DNA from: Rhizophagus irregularis
Lineage: Eukaryota > Glomeromycota > Glomeromycetes > Glomerales > Glomeraceae
DNA length: 64,000 nt
Assembly: GCF_026210795.1 (NCBI RefSeq)
Contig: NC_089457.1
Location: 124,001 to 188,000, forward strand
Direction: 5' to 3'
Positions 45,345 through 56,065 of this stretch are shown piece by piece. The notes beneath the pieces were generated by a model, which saw nothing but the letters and a program-made list of their open reading frames with translations, ran no database searches and was not told the DNA's origin. Both the position numbers and the translations under genes were made by a program. Within the stretch, counting starts at the first letter, position 1, and every line of letters begins with the position of its first letter.

Positions 45345-45680
45345 TTACATAGTCATCAATCCTTGTAAAAATCTGGACAAAAAATATGACTCTGCAGGAT
45401 TATCAGCTTCCCTGTACTTATCTGCCGCTCTGCTGTATACCTCCTCGGCTTCTTTATGCTGCTTCCACAACTCGGCTTTACAACCGTTGTACCAGAGTCT
45501 GTTTATCTTGAGATGTTTTCCGAATTCTTTGATCGAAAGGTTTCTGACCATCTCTCTTACTATATCAGGATCGTTGAGGGGTAATGCCCGCATTTGGATC
45601 CATTTACGGATTCCATAGATGTCTACAAGATCAAGTGTGAGGTCTTCAGCAAGAGAAGTGACTGCGTGTAAGTTCATCAT
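45345..45680 (-). CDS. Arm gene, right copy, intact 111-residue ORF
   Basis: Starts MMNLHAVTSLAEDLTLDLVD, continues GIRKWIQMRALPLNDPDIVR and ends ESYFLSRFLQGLMTM. It has no stop inside and keeps the Trp lost in the left copy. The protein is rich in Arg, Glu, Ala and Leu, with no signal peptide or membrane segment. Function unknown. Its presence in both inverted arms means that it travels with the composite element. Confidence 0.55.
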   Translation of the reverse strand: MMNLHAVTSLAEDLTLDLVDIYGIRKWIQMRALPLNDPDIVREMVRNLSIKEFGKHLKINRLWYNGCKAELWKQHKEAEEVYSRAADKYREADNPAESYFLSRFLQGLMTM

Positions 45681-45697
45681 TGTATGTTACTTATAGT

Positions 45698-45961
45698 CAG
45701 TGTTGTACATGGGACATGTCCCGCCAAAATTTTAATGTCCCAGACATTGTCCCGTCCATGTCCCGTTCACGTCCCGTCCAAAAATTGTTCAAGTTTACAA
45801 TTTGTCTTATCAAGACAGCACCTAATGGGCTATAATTTATAATTAAGATCACGTGATTTTAATGTTCCAATGTCCCGGACATTGCTAAAATCTTTGGACG
45901 TGTCCTGGACTGTCCCGTCCCGTCCTGTCCATAGACATGTCCCGTCCCTATGACAACACTG
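45698..45961. mobile_element. hAT-type MITE with CAGTGTTG ends, 264 bp
   Basis: Ends CAGTGTTGTACATGGGACAT and, inverted, CAGTGTTGTCATAGGGACG. The octamer CTTATAGT flanks both sides (45690-45697, 45962-45969), and the left arm has the empty site (near 42385-42400). CAGTGTTG is close to the canonical hAT end. The interior is built of many (A)TGTCCCG words. Confidence 0.95.
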
Positions 45962-46489
45962 CTTATAGTTACCTAATCTTCAATTGCCGAATATATTTTT
46001 TCCAAAGATCCGCGCTCCTACCTGGCTATCCTTTTGTAACTCGACAGTCTTTCTAGGGGCTATTAACCTACCTGTTTACTCGGTTTGCTATCTCACTGCC
46101 TCCAATAAGAAAACGAACGGAATCCTGAATCTGTTTCAGATGTTTCAGAAGTTTCGGATCTGGGGGGTAAAATCAAAACTTTTTCTGGGGGGTTGTCCTC
46201 GCCTGGCTTTTACCAAAATTGCCAAAACATCTGAAACATCGAAACACCTCTCTGATTCTCTTTTATTTTCCTCTCTTTTCCCTTATTTTATCCTTTTTTG
46301 CTTATATTATTATGTTTCAGATCTTGTTTCATATTGTTTCAGATATATAGGGATTCCCCGCCCCACGGAGGGGGGGATGTAAGTACTGCAAGGCCGTGAG
46401 GCCGAGGTGGGGATGAGCGTAGTGAGACATACTACCAGCCCAACGACTCTGTCTTTGTTTCAATGAAAATTCAAAGTTAATATCTACAA

Positions 46490-47540
46490 AAAAGGAAAAT
46501 GAACATTACTAACAATTTTATATTAAAATGTAAATAAAACTCTAGAAAAGGTATATTAATTCATTTCATTACCAATTTCACTTTTTATTTTTTGTTTTCA
46601 TTTAATTTTATTTTTTTATTATTTAAGTTTCGGCTGCCTGGATTTAGACTTTGGTAATGGCTTATAGAGTTATGATAAGTCTTTCTAGTTTAAATTTATT
46701 TCGCTATTTTTTATATTTTTTTTATTATTTATTAACTAATTTTTTTTGTTATTTAGAGTTTATTTATTGGTTTGAATGGTAATTATGAGTTTTAAAATCT
46801 AAAAAGCCAAAAGGGTATTATAGCAAACGAAAAGTGTTATTACTTTATCAGAGTATATGAAATGAAAGCATCGGTATTGTAGATAGTTATCCAAAAAAAA
46901 AGATTGGCAATCAGATCTTTTAAAAAAAAGGGATAATTTTTTTTCCGAAATTTGTAACGGATAAATATTACACTTATGATTTAGGTTTTTTTTTTAAGAT
47001 CAAAAAAATTTTTTTTGGTTTTTATGATAAACCAAGTTTTATTCTATATATTTGATAATTTATTTAGTCTCATTTTTATAAAATTTCATATAAATTACTT
47101 TTTCCTTCAATAAATAGTTAAGAAGTTGTAATAATGTGAAGTCTTCAGTAAAGAACCAATTTTATATAGTTTTTTTTAAAGAAATAGTCAGTCATACTAA
47201 ATTATTAACTACTTATTATTTTATAGGAATGGAACATAGGCTATTGGACACTAAGATTGCTGGAGAAACTAGGGGGTTTTGGCAAGTTGGCGAAATACCA
47301 AAATAGCAAAACTTTGCCAAAACTATATGAAAGTCTTATTAAAAAGTTGGCGAAACTCTGGAGAAAAGCGAAACCTGACGAAACTTATTATAAATGCCGA
47401 AACTGCTGAAACTTTGCTGAAACTATAATAAAATTATAGTAAAATCTTAGAGAAACTAATCGTAGAATTTTGGAGAGGTTTAGACAAGCAACCTTATTGG
47501 ACACCTAGCTTTGAATATGGAATTATGGAAGGTATAATGG
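46490..47540 (+). repeat. Mini-exon/intron-like array D, degraded, with a MITE in it
   Basis: Plus-strand units include TTATTTAAG then TTTCGGCTGCCTGGATTTAG and ACTTTG before GTAATGG (about 46625-46665), and a last exon-like piece ATTTTATAG then GAATGGAACATAGGCTATTG, split by the MITE at 47252 and continuing to TTTGAATATGGAATTATGG before a GTATAATGG donor. At 46490-46520 there is one unit in minus orientation (AATGTTCATTTTCC then TTTTTTGTAG), perhaps the continuation of array C across the composite element. Confidence 0.5.
47252..47496 (-). mobile_element. hAT-type MITE, family H2 (245 bp), copy 4
   Basis: Inverted relative to the other three copies. Ends TAAGATTGCTGG and, at the right, ACAAGCAACCTTA. 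The identical octamer TTGGACAC lies on both sides (47244-47251, 47497-47504). It is more diverged internally than copies 1-3, so probably older. Confidence 0.9.
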
Positions 47541-47598
47541 TTGGAATTAAAAGTAAGGGAGTGCAGTAATTTTTTATAGAAAAAATACTAATTAGGAC

Positions 47599-48790
47599 AT
47601 GAACACAGTTTTAGGACTTGTAAACTTTGGATTTAAGATGGATCCACATCTCAAAAAAATTACTGATGATAGATATGGAGAAGATTTAATTGATGAAATG
47701 GAAATTAAAGATGTTTCAATACCACCAAAAAGAGAATATGATATGAAAATGGATATTGATGGTGAAAGAAGAGGAGGATTTTCTACTAAAGAAGAATGAG
47801 ATAAAACATATCAATTAAGAAGACAATATAATCAATGTGAAAGATGTGGATTAAAAGGTCATTTTATAAAAGAATGTCCAAATTCAGGAATGAAAAGAGG
47901 AAACAAAAATATTAGAGTAAGAGTTAATATACCACCAGAAAAATATGTAATGGATATGTTTAATGAAAAAGCAAATATAACATATGGGCAAATTTATAAT
48001 GAAAATCCAAAATTTAGAAAAATAACTAGAGATTATAATGGATATAGTAATGTATAACTACACTCAAACCAACCAATAAAAAGTGTAGATAATAAAAGTG
48101 AAACGGAAGGAATGAGAAGTGAAGTTATAATAAAAGGAAAATTAGTATCAATAATAATAGATTCAGGAGCATCAGTTAGCTTAATATCAGATAAATTAAG
48201 AAAAGAATTAAATATTCCAATAATAGAAAAGAGTGATATTAGATTTATAATGGCTAACGGAACAAGAATTGCATCAAAAGGAAAAATAGAAATAATAATA
48301 GAAATAAATGAAAATACAGAAATAATAATAATTATGGATGTAATTGAATCAGTAGAAAAAGAATTAATATTAGGAAATGATGTATTAAAGAAAAGAAAAG
48401 GATAATAGATTATAATGAAAAAGTATTAATATTAAAAGAAAATGAAGAAGAAATTGAAATACCAGTAGAATATGAAAAAGTACTAAGAGAAAATGGAAAA
48501 GAAACTGAAATACCAATAGAATATGAAAATAATAATGAAAATATTAATGATGATAATAATAGTGATGATAATGAAAATGAATATGAAGAAATAAGTGAAC
48601 GAGAAATGTATTTAATAAATAATGAAGAAAAAGGACATATTATAGAGGAAAACTATTAGGTCTTGGCTATAATAATAGAGAGATATTAAAGATGTATAAA
48701 GAATGGACAAATGAAATAAAATATAAAGATTTAAAGAAATTACAAGAAAAACAATTAAAAGATTTGGTTAAAAAATATGAAGATATTCAT
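47599..48790 (+). pseudogene. Ty3-like gag/protease remnant
   Basis: One frame from 47599 to 48405 with in-frame TGA (47797-47799) and TAA (48055-48057). It contains an intact CCHC zinc knuckle CERCGLKGHFIKEC (47836-47877) and an aspartic protease active site SIIIDSGASVSLISDKL (Asp codon 48160-48162), with ELILGNDVL downstream as the second conserved block of retropepsins. After a frame change at about 48400 an acidic linker follows (ENEEEIEIPVEYEKV), then GKLLGLGYNNREILKMY up to about 48790 in a third frame. No reverse transcriptase or integrase is found, so the element is truncated. Whether it is the 3' continuation of the gag at 33.4-40.4 kb or a second element cannot be decided. Confidence 0.75.
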
Positions 48791-49056
48791 CAGGAAATTA
48801 AGTGCACGTGAAATAGTGCATTGTTTTATGTCAGCACAGATCAGCGTAAAATCACATGATTCTGTGAAGGCAACACAGAACAGTGCGTTAAATCAGCCTG
48901 TAACATTGCACAAAAAATTGCTACGAACAGTGCGATATTTTATTATTTTTATTTACTGCTTTACATAATAATATTATATTATTACATTATATCATAACAA
49001 CTCAAATTATCTAAATAATAATATTATGCCAGTTTTACCACATTTTCCAAATTTTA

Positions 49057-50946
49057 TTATTCGGCTTCTTGCAAAATTTCATTTTCGTCTAATTCACTAT
49101 TATATTCACTATTAATTTCATTATTGTTATTTTTTTTATTAAGCTAAAATTTAAAATGTTTGATTAAAATAAGGAAAAAAATAAATATATAAAACAAAAT
49201 ACAAATTAATTTAATACTTTACATACCCATTTTTCTATAATAGAATCAGTATCCCATTTATCCATCCATTCTTGTACTTTTGATGATGATATTTCAACCT
49301 GATCATATGATGGATCTAATAACATCCATGCAACTGTAATACCGAATTTAATGTTATTTTCATTTTGCAACTCTTCTTTCATAAACACTTTTCGCAAAAT
49401 ATCTTCAATAAGTGAAGGAGAATTTGGTTCATTATCTATTTTATTCCACAAATTAGATTTTGCTTGTTTAACTTGTTCTGATTCTTTCCAAGATCTGACT
49501 TCCGTGGGACTGGCAAACTTGTTAAGTTTGTGAGAAATTAAGTTGAAAGTAGCGTAAACTGCATCTTTTATCTTGCGTACGTAAGAGCTCCTATAATTAC
49601 GAAAATATTCCAATGTCTATAATATAGGTATTAAAAATTGTAAATTGAATTTAGTTTTTATACATTAAAATTTTGATAAAATTTTTTACAATTGAATATC
49701 CAGCATTCCAGAAATTATCCCATCCACTTGAATCTACAATTTCTTGTAATTTTTTGGGATAATCAGTTTGAATTTTTGATTTGAAAACACGTTCAATATC
49801 TGCATCTGACGGATTTTTATTTTCTTGAAACAATTGATGACAAGCTTCTGTCATTGGAACCTAAAAGAAATATTATAAAATAGTTATATTTATATCTAAC
49901 TAAGATAAAAATTTTATATTATTACCTACATCCCATCACAAATGTTTTGTATCCTTTCTTTTCAAACGTTGCTTTACTTTTCCCTCCAGTTGATGTACTT
50001 GATTATTAGTAGTTAATGATGGTTCTTTTGTTAAAACTGCAAGCATGTTTTGTAGGAGTTTATGATTTTCATAAATATCACTTTTTAACTCTGCATATTT
50101 TTCCTGCAAAGTTTCAATTGTCATATGTTGCTTCAGCTGCTTTTCGAGGATTTTTTCAAGAATAGAATGAGTATTTGCATCAAGTTTAACACCTAAATTA
50201 AAAAAAATAAATATAAAATTATAATTTGACATAATATTTATCAAAAATAACTGCTTACATTTAGATGGTAAATTACTAAGTTCATGCAATTTTTTACGCT
50301 TAAGCTGTGCATCTTTAATTGTAAATACAGTTTAGATAATCAAAATGATACTATATATAGAAAAAATTTTTGTAACACTCACTTATCCTTTCGGTTAGAT
50401 GAGATGTTGATAAATCAGGTGTATCAGATTCACTGTTTATCGATTCTCTTTGATTTTCGCTAAATATTAATAAATTTCATTATTAGATATAATTTTAATG
50501 TTATAAACTCCTTACAAAATGCATATACCTTTTATTAGTATTATTAATCATAGAATCGTTCAAATCATTACTATCAGATACAATAGTTACAACCGGAAAA
50601 TCTTGAGAAGTAGCTTGATGTTCAATATGTTCTTTTGATAATGATATGTCTTGCGATATGGAAACTCGAGAATTTTTTTGTTTTTTATTTTCTTTCAAAT
50701 TATTCCTTCTTTTTTTTCTGTTTTGTACTTCATCAGTTTTACTTAATTTAACCTATAAAATTCACGTAATAAGGTATATATAATATACATTAATGTTAGA
50801 AATATCATAAAAAATATTAAATAATTTACTATAGTTGTTTTCTCATGAGAAGTTTTATTAGTTTTGAGTAATTCTCTAAGGGATATGGCAGATTCACTAT
50901 CTGTAGTAGTATTACAGTTTTTTCTCCTTCCTCGTCTTGATGACAT
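49057..50946 (-). pseudogene. Eight-exon gene of unknown function with one TGA
   Basis: Exons 50946-50830, 50752-50529, 50459-50383, 50312-50259, 50192-49930, 49860-49690, 49616-49227 and 49143-49057 join in phase to 461 codons including the stop, all with GT-AG borders. It starts MSSRRGRRKNCNTTTDSESA. The N-terminal 140 residues are polar and basic, the middle is helical (KILEKQLKQHMTIETLQEKY, AELKSDIYENHKLLQNML), and the C-terminus has SGWDNFWNAGYSI and KFGITVAWMLLDPSYDQVEI. TGA at 49938-49936, eight bases before the exon 5 donor, is the only defect. It is transcribed divergently from the Plavaka-like transposase 250 bp away, so it may be the second gene of that element. Confidence 0.6.
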
Positions 50947-51199
50947 TGTATTTAAAAAAAAGAAAAATGTTTGATCTTCTAAGATATGAAGATTATAATA
51001 TTATGATGTGATTTGATCAATTGATCGTAATGCTAATATCATGATGTAATCCAACAAATTAATAATTTCAAAATCACAAGACTTAATTAATATATAATTA
51101 ATTGAAGTTACCTAGGTAGATAAAATTTTTTGTATTTTTTGTATATGATTTAATGATAAAAATCTATTGTATATTAAACAACAAAATTTTTTGTACAGA

Positions 51200-52713
51200 A
51201 TGTTTAACTGTCCATATCAGAATTGTAAAAGAACCTTTTCACGCCATGCTGCTCTTCGTGAACATATAAAATCTCATAAAGGTCAGGCCTATTGGGAAAT
51301 ATTAAACAGTGTTTCAGAAGATTCTTGTATAGAAAAAGTAGAGTGTTCCAGAGAATTTGTGATAACGGTAATTATAACAATGTGTACTTAAATTTTATAC
51401 TTTTAATTAATATTGTATAACCTTTTATATACTTTTTATAAAGGATAATGTAGATGAACGTGAATACAATGTAGATAACGATCATAATGTAGATGATGAT
51501 AACAATGCCATTATGGAAATTGTAAATGAAGATGTTGTCAATGAAAATATTGCTGATGAAAGTGTTGTAGACAGAAGTGTCATAGATGAAAACATTATGG
51601 ATAGAGGTATTATGGATGAAAGTGATAGTGATACTGATTTTGAAACATCTGAAACCATCATCGATATTGAGGAAGAGCCAGTTTATGATCATATTCATAA
51701 CTACACTTTATATACTCCTAAACAAACTGATAAAATATCCTTAATTGATACAAGGTCTATTTCAAGTCGTAATATACCACAATTTCCTGATGCTGCATAT
51801 TCTGAATTTATGGAGCTCATATCAACACATCACTTATCTAATTTAGCTGAAAATGATATATTGAAATGGTTTTGCAAACACCATCTCTGAGACGATATTA
51901 TTTTACCAACAAATACAGCACAAGGTCACGAATTTGTTAGTTCTATGGATATTAAACATTTATTATATCTCAAAACAAAAATATTAAAATATGAAGATGA
52001 AGAATATTTTCTTTATCATCGACCTATTTTTGAAGCTATCAAAGAACTATTATCTAATATCGATATCATAAATCATTGCCAATGGAATTGTTCACCGGAT
52101 TATATTACCAATGAAAATGGACATCGTGAGTGTGTATATGGAGAGCAATGGTCTGGAATGTAGTGGGAAAATGCTCAAAAATCAATTGGGACAGGATTAA
52201 AAAAGGTTTTATCTATAATATTATATTCCGATGCAACTACATTAGACCATTTTGGCAAAAGTTCAGAACATCCTGTTTATTTATCATTAGGTAATATACC
52301 TAATTGGCGTAGAAACAAACAGGATGCTAAAGTCTTATTAGGAATTTTGCCTAAGCTGAAACCACTTCATAATCGTAAAGAAAATAAATCAGAATTTGCA
52401 TCTGCTAAAAGGATGTTATATCAATATTGTTTTGATATTATGACTAAACCAATATATGAATGTGATGGATTAGATATTAAAACAGACAATCAAATAATTT
52501 GGGCATTTTCTTTTCTATCAGAATTTATAGGTGATCTGCCTGAAGATGCATCATTAACGTTAACTTACAGCTCATCTCGGAGTAGTCATCCTTGTCATAT
52601 TTGTACTGTAACAATTGATGAATTAAATAATATTAATTTATCGCAATCTCAAATAGAACTAAGAACTCCCAATAATATGCAAGTTGTAATAAATAACAAC
52701 CTTTGTCATGAAC
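51200..52713 (+). pseudogene. Plavaka-like (CMC) transposase, 5' half
   Basis: Exon 1 (51200-51367) encodes a C2H2 finger, MFNCPYQNCKRTFSRHAALR with EHIKSH, as at the N-terminus of many Plavaka-type transposases. Exon 2 from 51444 has acidic six-residue repeats (VVDRSVIDENIMDRG), then FPDAAYSEFMELISTHHLSN, ILYSDATTLDHFGKSSEHPV, YLSLGNIPNWRR and KVLLGILP, and SSRSSHPCHICTVTIDEL. The SD-T-L and VLLGILP blocks are what I use to place it in that family. Defects: TGA at 51888-51890 and TAG at 52161-52163, with the same frame open on both sides. It ends at NNNLCHEHW where a 3.3-kb block of repeats is inserted; the 3' half resumes at 56066. The start at 51200 is chosen because an AG acceptor-like CAG sits just before it and the finger follows directly. 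Confidence 0.65.
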
Positions 52714-52986
52714 ACTGGTCAGAATAATCCATTTCGTCCAAATTTCAAATTGACGAATGTTGGACGAATGTTGGTCTAAGTTTGGCTGATCATTGCCAAA
52801 AAAATCGTCAAAATTAAAATGGACGATTTGCACAGTTCGCCTGCCACTTGGCAATCACAAATCGGCAAAAATTTGTTATTATCGGCAAAAGATCGGAAAT
52901 AAAACTATTCGTCAAACTTCTATTGGTCAAAATAGTCCATTTCGTCTAAATTCAAATTGCCGAATATTGGACGAAATGGAGTCTAA
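52714..52986. repeat. Direct repeat pair, each copy a palindrome
   Basis: About 63 bp at 52714-52779 recur at 52923-52986 (TGGTCA-AATA-TCCATTTC then AATTG-CGAAT-TTGGACGAA). Each copy is itself inverted around the CAAATTG core. They bound a 143-bp centre with GCCAAAAAAATCGTC and TCGGCAAAA words. This is the left edge of the block that splits the Plavaka-like gene. Confidence 0.65.
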
Positions 52987-53229
52987 TTTTACCTAATTAT
53001 TAATGATTTTTATATACTGTATTTAGCTTATTTTTAATTTTATAATAACAATCAATTATATTTTGTTATTTCGTTTTATCAAAAATTACATATTAAAAAA
53101 TTACATATTAAACATCTAATATCTACAGTATCTATCTATTTACACCAACCATCTATCATCTACCATCTATTGTTTACCATCCACTCATCCAAACAATCTT
53201 AAAATTATCTACAAATAAAAAAAACGATT

Positions 53230-54760
53230 AATTAAGTTTCTTCAATAAAAAAAACAAATTAAAGTTTTGATATTCGAAAGCTCACCTGGAATTCCATCCA
53301 TGTTGTAAGCCGGAGTCCTTACAAAATTAAAAAAATAAAAGAACCTAAAAAAAAAAAAAAGAAAAATGAAACATTAATGATTGTTTCGTTAAAATGACTG
53401 ATTTAAAGAAGAAAATTTTCTTACCGAATTCCATATCCAAATACTTCAAAGAATCGGCCATCTACAAAAAAAAAAAAGAAATAAGATATTAAAATATTTT
53501 ATTAAAAGGTATTAGTTATTTTATTTCAAAGAAAAAACCCCTTACCGAATTTTTTACATGTCCAAAGATCCAAAGAACCGGTTACCTAAAAAACAAGTAA
53601 AATATGAGTAAATGTTTCAGTAAAGATTAATTCAAAGAAGAACCCTTATATAAATACTTCTTTGCTGAATATATACGTTTCTAAAGATCTAAAGTGTCAG
53701 CCCTTAGCCCTCTAAAAAAAAAAAATCCGTCCTACAAATGAGAAGAAATCCAATCTAAAACCGAAAGAAATAGTATCTGCAATCCAAAACCGAAAAAGAA
53801 AATTCATGGAGCCGTTCTACACAAAAGAAGCTGAAAGAGAAATCCAGAAAATCTGGGAGGCCAAAAAAGAAATCTAAGGAGCTGATCTACAAAAGAAAAG
53901 AAAGTAAATCTAGGAAGACGACCTACAAAAAAAAAATAAAATAAAATTAAAAATAAAAATAAAATTAACAATTAAAATAAAAAAAATATATATTTTTGAC
54001 CTGTCATGCACCAAAATGTAGAATGAATGGGCTTTGGCTGGCTAAAAATAGGATCCTCTACATCACATACTTTTAGAGAAGGAACGATACTCCAACCCTC
54101 TCCACAAAAGCTGAAGCTTATGCTATATTTGCGGCTTTACTGACTATTCCACATCCTCACAGGTTACAATATACATGGACTCAGCAAATTGCATCCACAC
54201 GTGGAAGATCTGAAGATAGCTGTCTAAAAAATCTATAAACCCGTCTAAAAAAAAGAAAAAAACGAACCGTTAGAAACTGTTCATTAATTGTTTTAAAAAA
54301 AAGTTTTGAAGTTTTAACTTCAAAACTTACCCATATATCCAAAGCCTAAGAACCGAAAGCCGAAATCTACAAAACAGAAGAAAAAAAATTAAAAAAAATT
54401 TTTAAAAAAAATAATTTATTTTAAAAAAGTTTTGAAGATTTTACTCCGAAACTCACCTGTATCCAATGCCCAAGAACCAAAGGCCGAACTTACAAAATAG
54501 AAAAAAAAAATTTTTAAAAAAAATTAAAAAAAAATAATTTTTTAAAAAAAAGTTTCGAAGATTTTACTCCGAAACTCACCCGTATATTCAACACCCAAGA
54601 ACCGAAGGCCAAACCTACAAAAAAAAAAAAAATTTTTTAAGAAAAGTTTCGAAGTTTTAACTTCGAAACTCACCTATATATCCAACATCCAAGAACTGAA
54701 ACCGAAACCTACAAAATAAAAAAAATATAAATAAAAAAAAATTTATCCTATCAACGCCAA
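53230..54760 (-). repeat. Mini-exon/intron-like tandem array B
   Basis: About ten or more units on the minus strand. Acceptors such as TTTTTTTGTAG precede exon-like pieces ATGGCCGATTCTTTGAAG with TATTTGGATATGGAATTCG (about 53424-53462), GTTCTTTGGATCTTTGGAC (about 53560-53580), and GGTTCTTAGGCTTTGGATAT with GTAAG. The four units at 54290-54720 are close copies of one another and carry the extra palindrome GTTTTGAAGTTAAAACTTC just after the donor. It splits the Plavaka-like gene. Confidence 0.65.
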
Positions 54761-55871
54761 ATAGAAGAATAAGGGCGAAAGAAAGGAAAAGAACGAAAGG
54801 AGAAAGGGTGAAGGAGCCTCATTAAAAAACAAGCTTTTTTTTAACTTGATCTGGATAATCTCGTTAAAGATTATGCCACAAATAGGTAATTGTGACGCAA
54901 TTCCGCAAATAATCTGTAATTGTGGATAAATTACGGAATTGCAAAAAAAATACTTTTTTACATACTGTAAATAACATAACTTTAAACTTGATTATTATTT
55001 TCTTATCATTAAAGTAAAAGAAAAAATCATTTTTCATTAATAAATTTAAAAAAAGAACGATTTTTTTTTTAAAAAAAATGGATCGGCCGGTCAATTTGAC
55101 GGTTATTGATGATTCGATTTTTTAATATTCATTCAGTCATAAACCGGATAATTCAACAGATATTGGATATTATCTGGCTGAAACACCTTTTTTTGGTGTT
55201 TTTTTTATTTAAAAATGATATATATATTAAATATTAAATCGCTATATTAATTAAATTAAAAAAGAAAAAAAATATAAAATAAGGCAATTCGGCCAGATAT
55301 AATTTGACGGATATTGGATAATCTGTCAAATTATCCGGCCAAATTTAGATTCTTTATTTGCAAAAATGCATTTTTTTACCAATTCAAATGCATTTTTTTG
55401 AAAAATATGATAGAAACACATTTTTCTGTTAGTAAAATGTGTTTTTTATAATAATGCCACATTTGCAGACTAATTGCGGAATTGTGCAATTGATTGTCAA
55501 AATCTGCAATATTATTGATATTAATTAAAAAATTTGGTTAAAAATCGTCAAGTCGATCATCATTGTTAATAAAAAATCGATAAAAAAAAGTATTGGTCGA
55601 TTTATGGTTTTTTTTTATGTTACAACTCAACCAAAAATCGACCAAAAATTGACCAGTTGATTTATGCCGAATTTTTTCCAATTTTTATAATTAGCCGAAT
55701 GTGTGACGAATCACGTGATGACAATGACGAACTTTTGACGAAAGGTATTAATGCCGAAAGAAATGATTTCGACCAGTGGAATATTCTATTCATCCAATGC
55801 GAAATATCTTTTGGAAGTTCTCGTAAGAATATTTTATAAAAATTACTTTATCCAATATTTAACTTTAGAAA
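54761..55871. other. Repeat-rich insert, no convincing gene
   Basis: Contains inverted GCAATTCCGCAAAT and ATTACGGAATTGC words (54898-54945, again 55465-55480) and inverted GGATATTGGATAATCTG/AATTATCCGGCC words (55150-55345). An open frame at 55657-55839 (CDESRDDNDELLTKGINAER) could be a scrap of a mobile-element protein but has no recognisable family. Confidence 0.4.
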
Positions 55872-56022
55872 TAATTTATTTATCGTACGTGCGATGCAAA
55901 TTTTTATGTTTATCATTGCCATTTTAAGGGGGGTGGCAATGTATAAGCAGGTTGATCAACATAAATAATTTACAAAAAAGGAAAGTGGCGATGCATCGCA
56001 CGTGCGATGAATAAATTTACTC
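55872..56022. mobile_element. Short TIR element with CGCACGTGCGATG ends
   Basis: Left TTTATTTATCGTACGTGCGA and right, inverted, TTTATTCATCGCACGTGCGA, with TGCA beyond, enclose about 100 bp containing a TTGCCATT/AGTGGCGA pair. The outer flanks TTAACTTTAGAAATAA and TTAACTTTAAATAA are near-repeats and may include the target duplication. Confidence 0.65.
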
Positions 56023-56065
56023 TTAACTTTAAATAACTTAAAATAATTTTATATCCATTTTATAG

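Larger units (their letters stand above)
41765..46455. mobile_element. Composite element with about 1-kb inverted arms
   Basis: The left arm (41765-42782 plus 43438 to about 43490) and right arm (about 45255-46455) are inverted copies, from CTGGTAGT-TGTCTC-CTACGC at the outer ends through the ESYFLSRFLQGLM gene to ATTCATGAATGCC inside. Each arm carries insertions that the other lacks: a 132-bp MITE and a 639-bp LINE-like piece on the left, a 264-bp hAT MITE on the right. The core holds a tandem array and a broken zinc-finger/coiled-coil ORF. The origin of such coding inverted arms is unclear: a transposon with long terminal repeats, or an inverted duplication. Confidence 0.7.
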
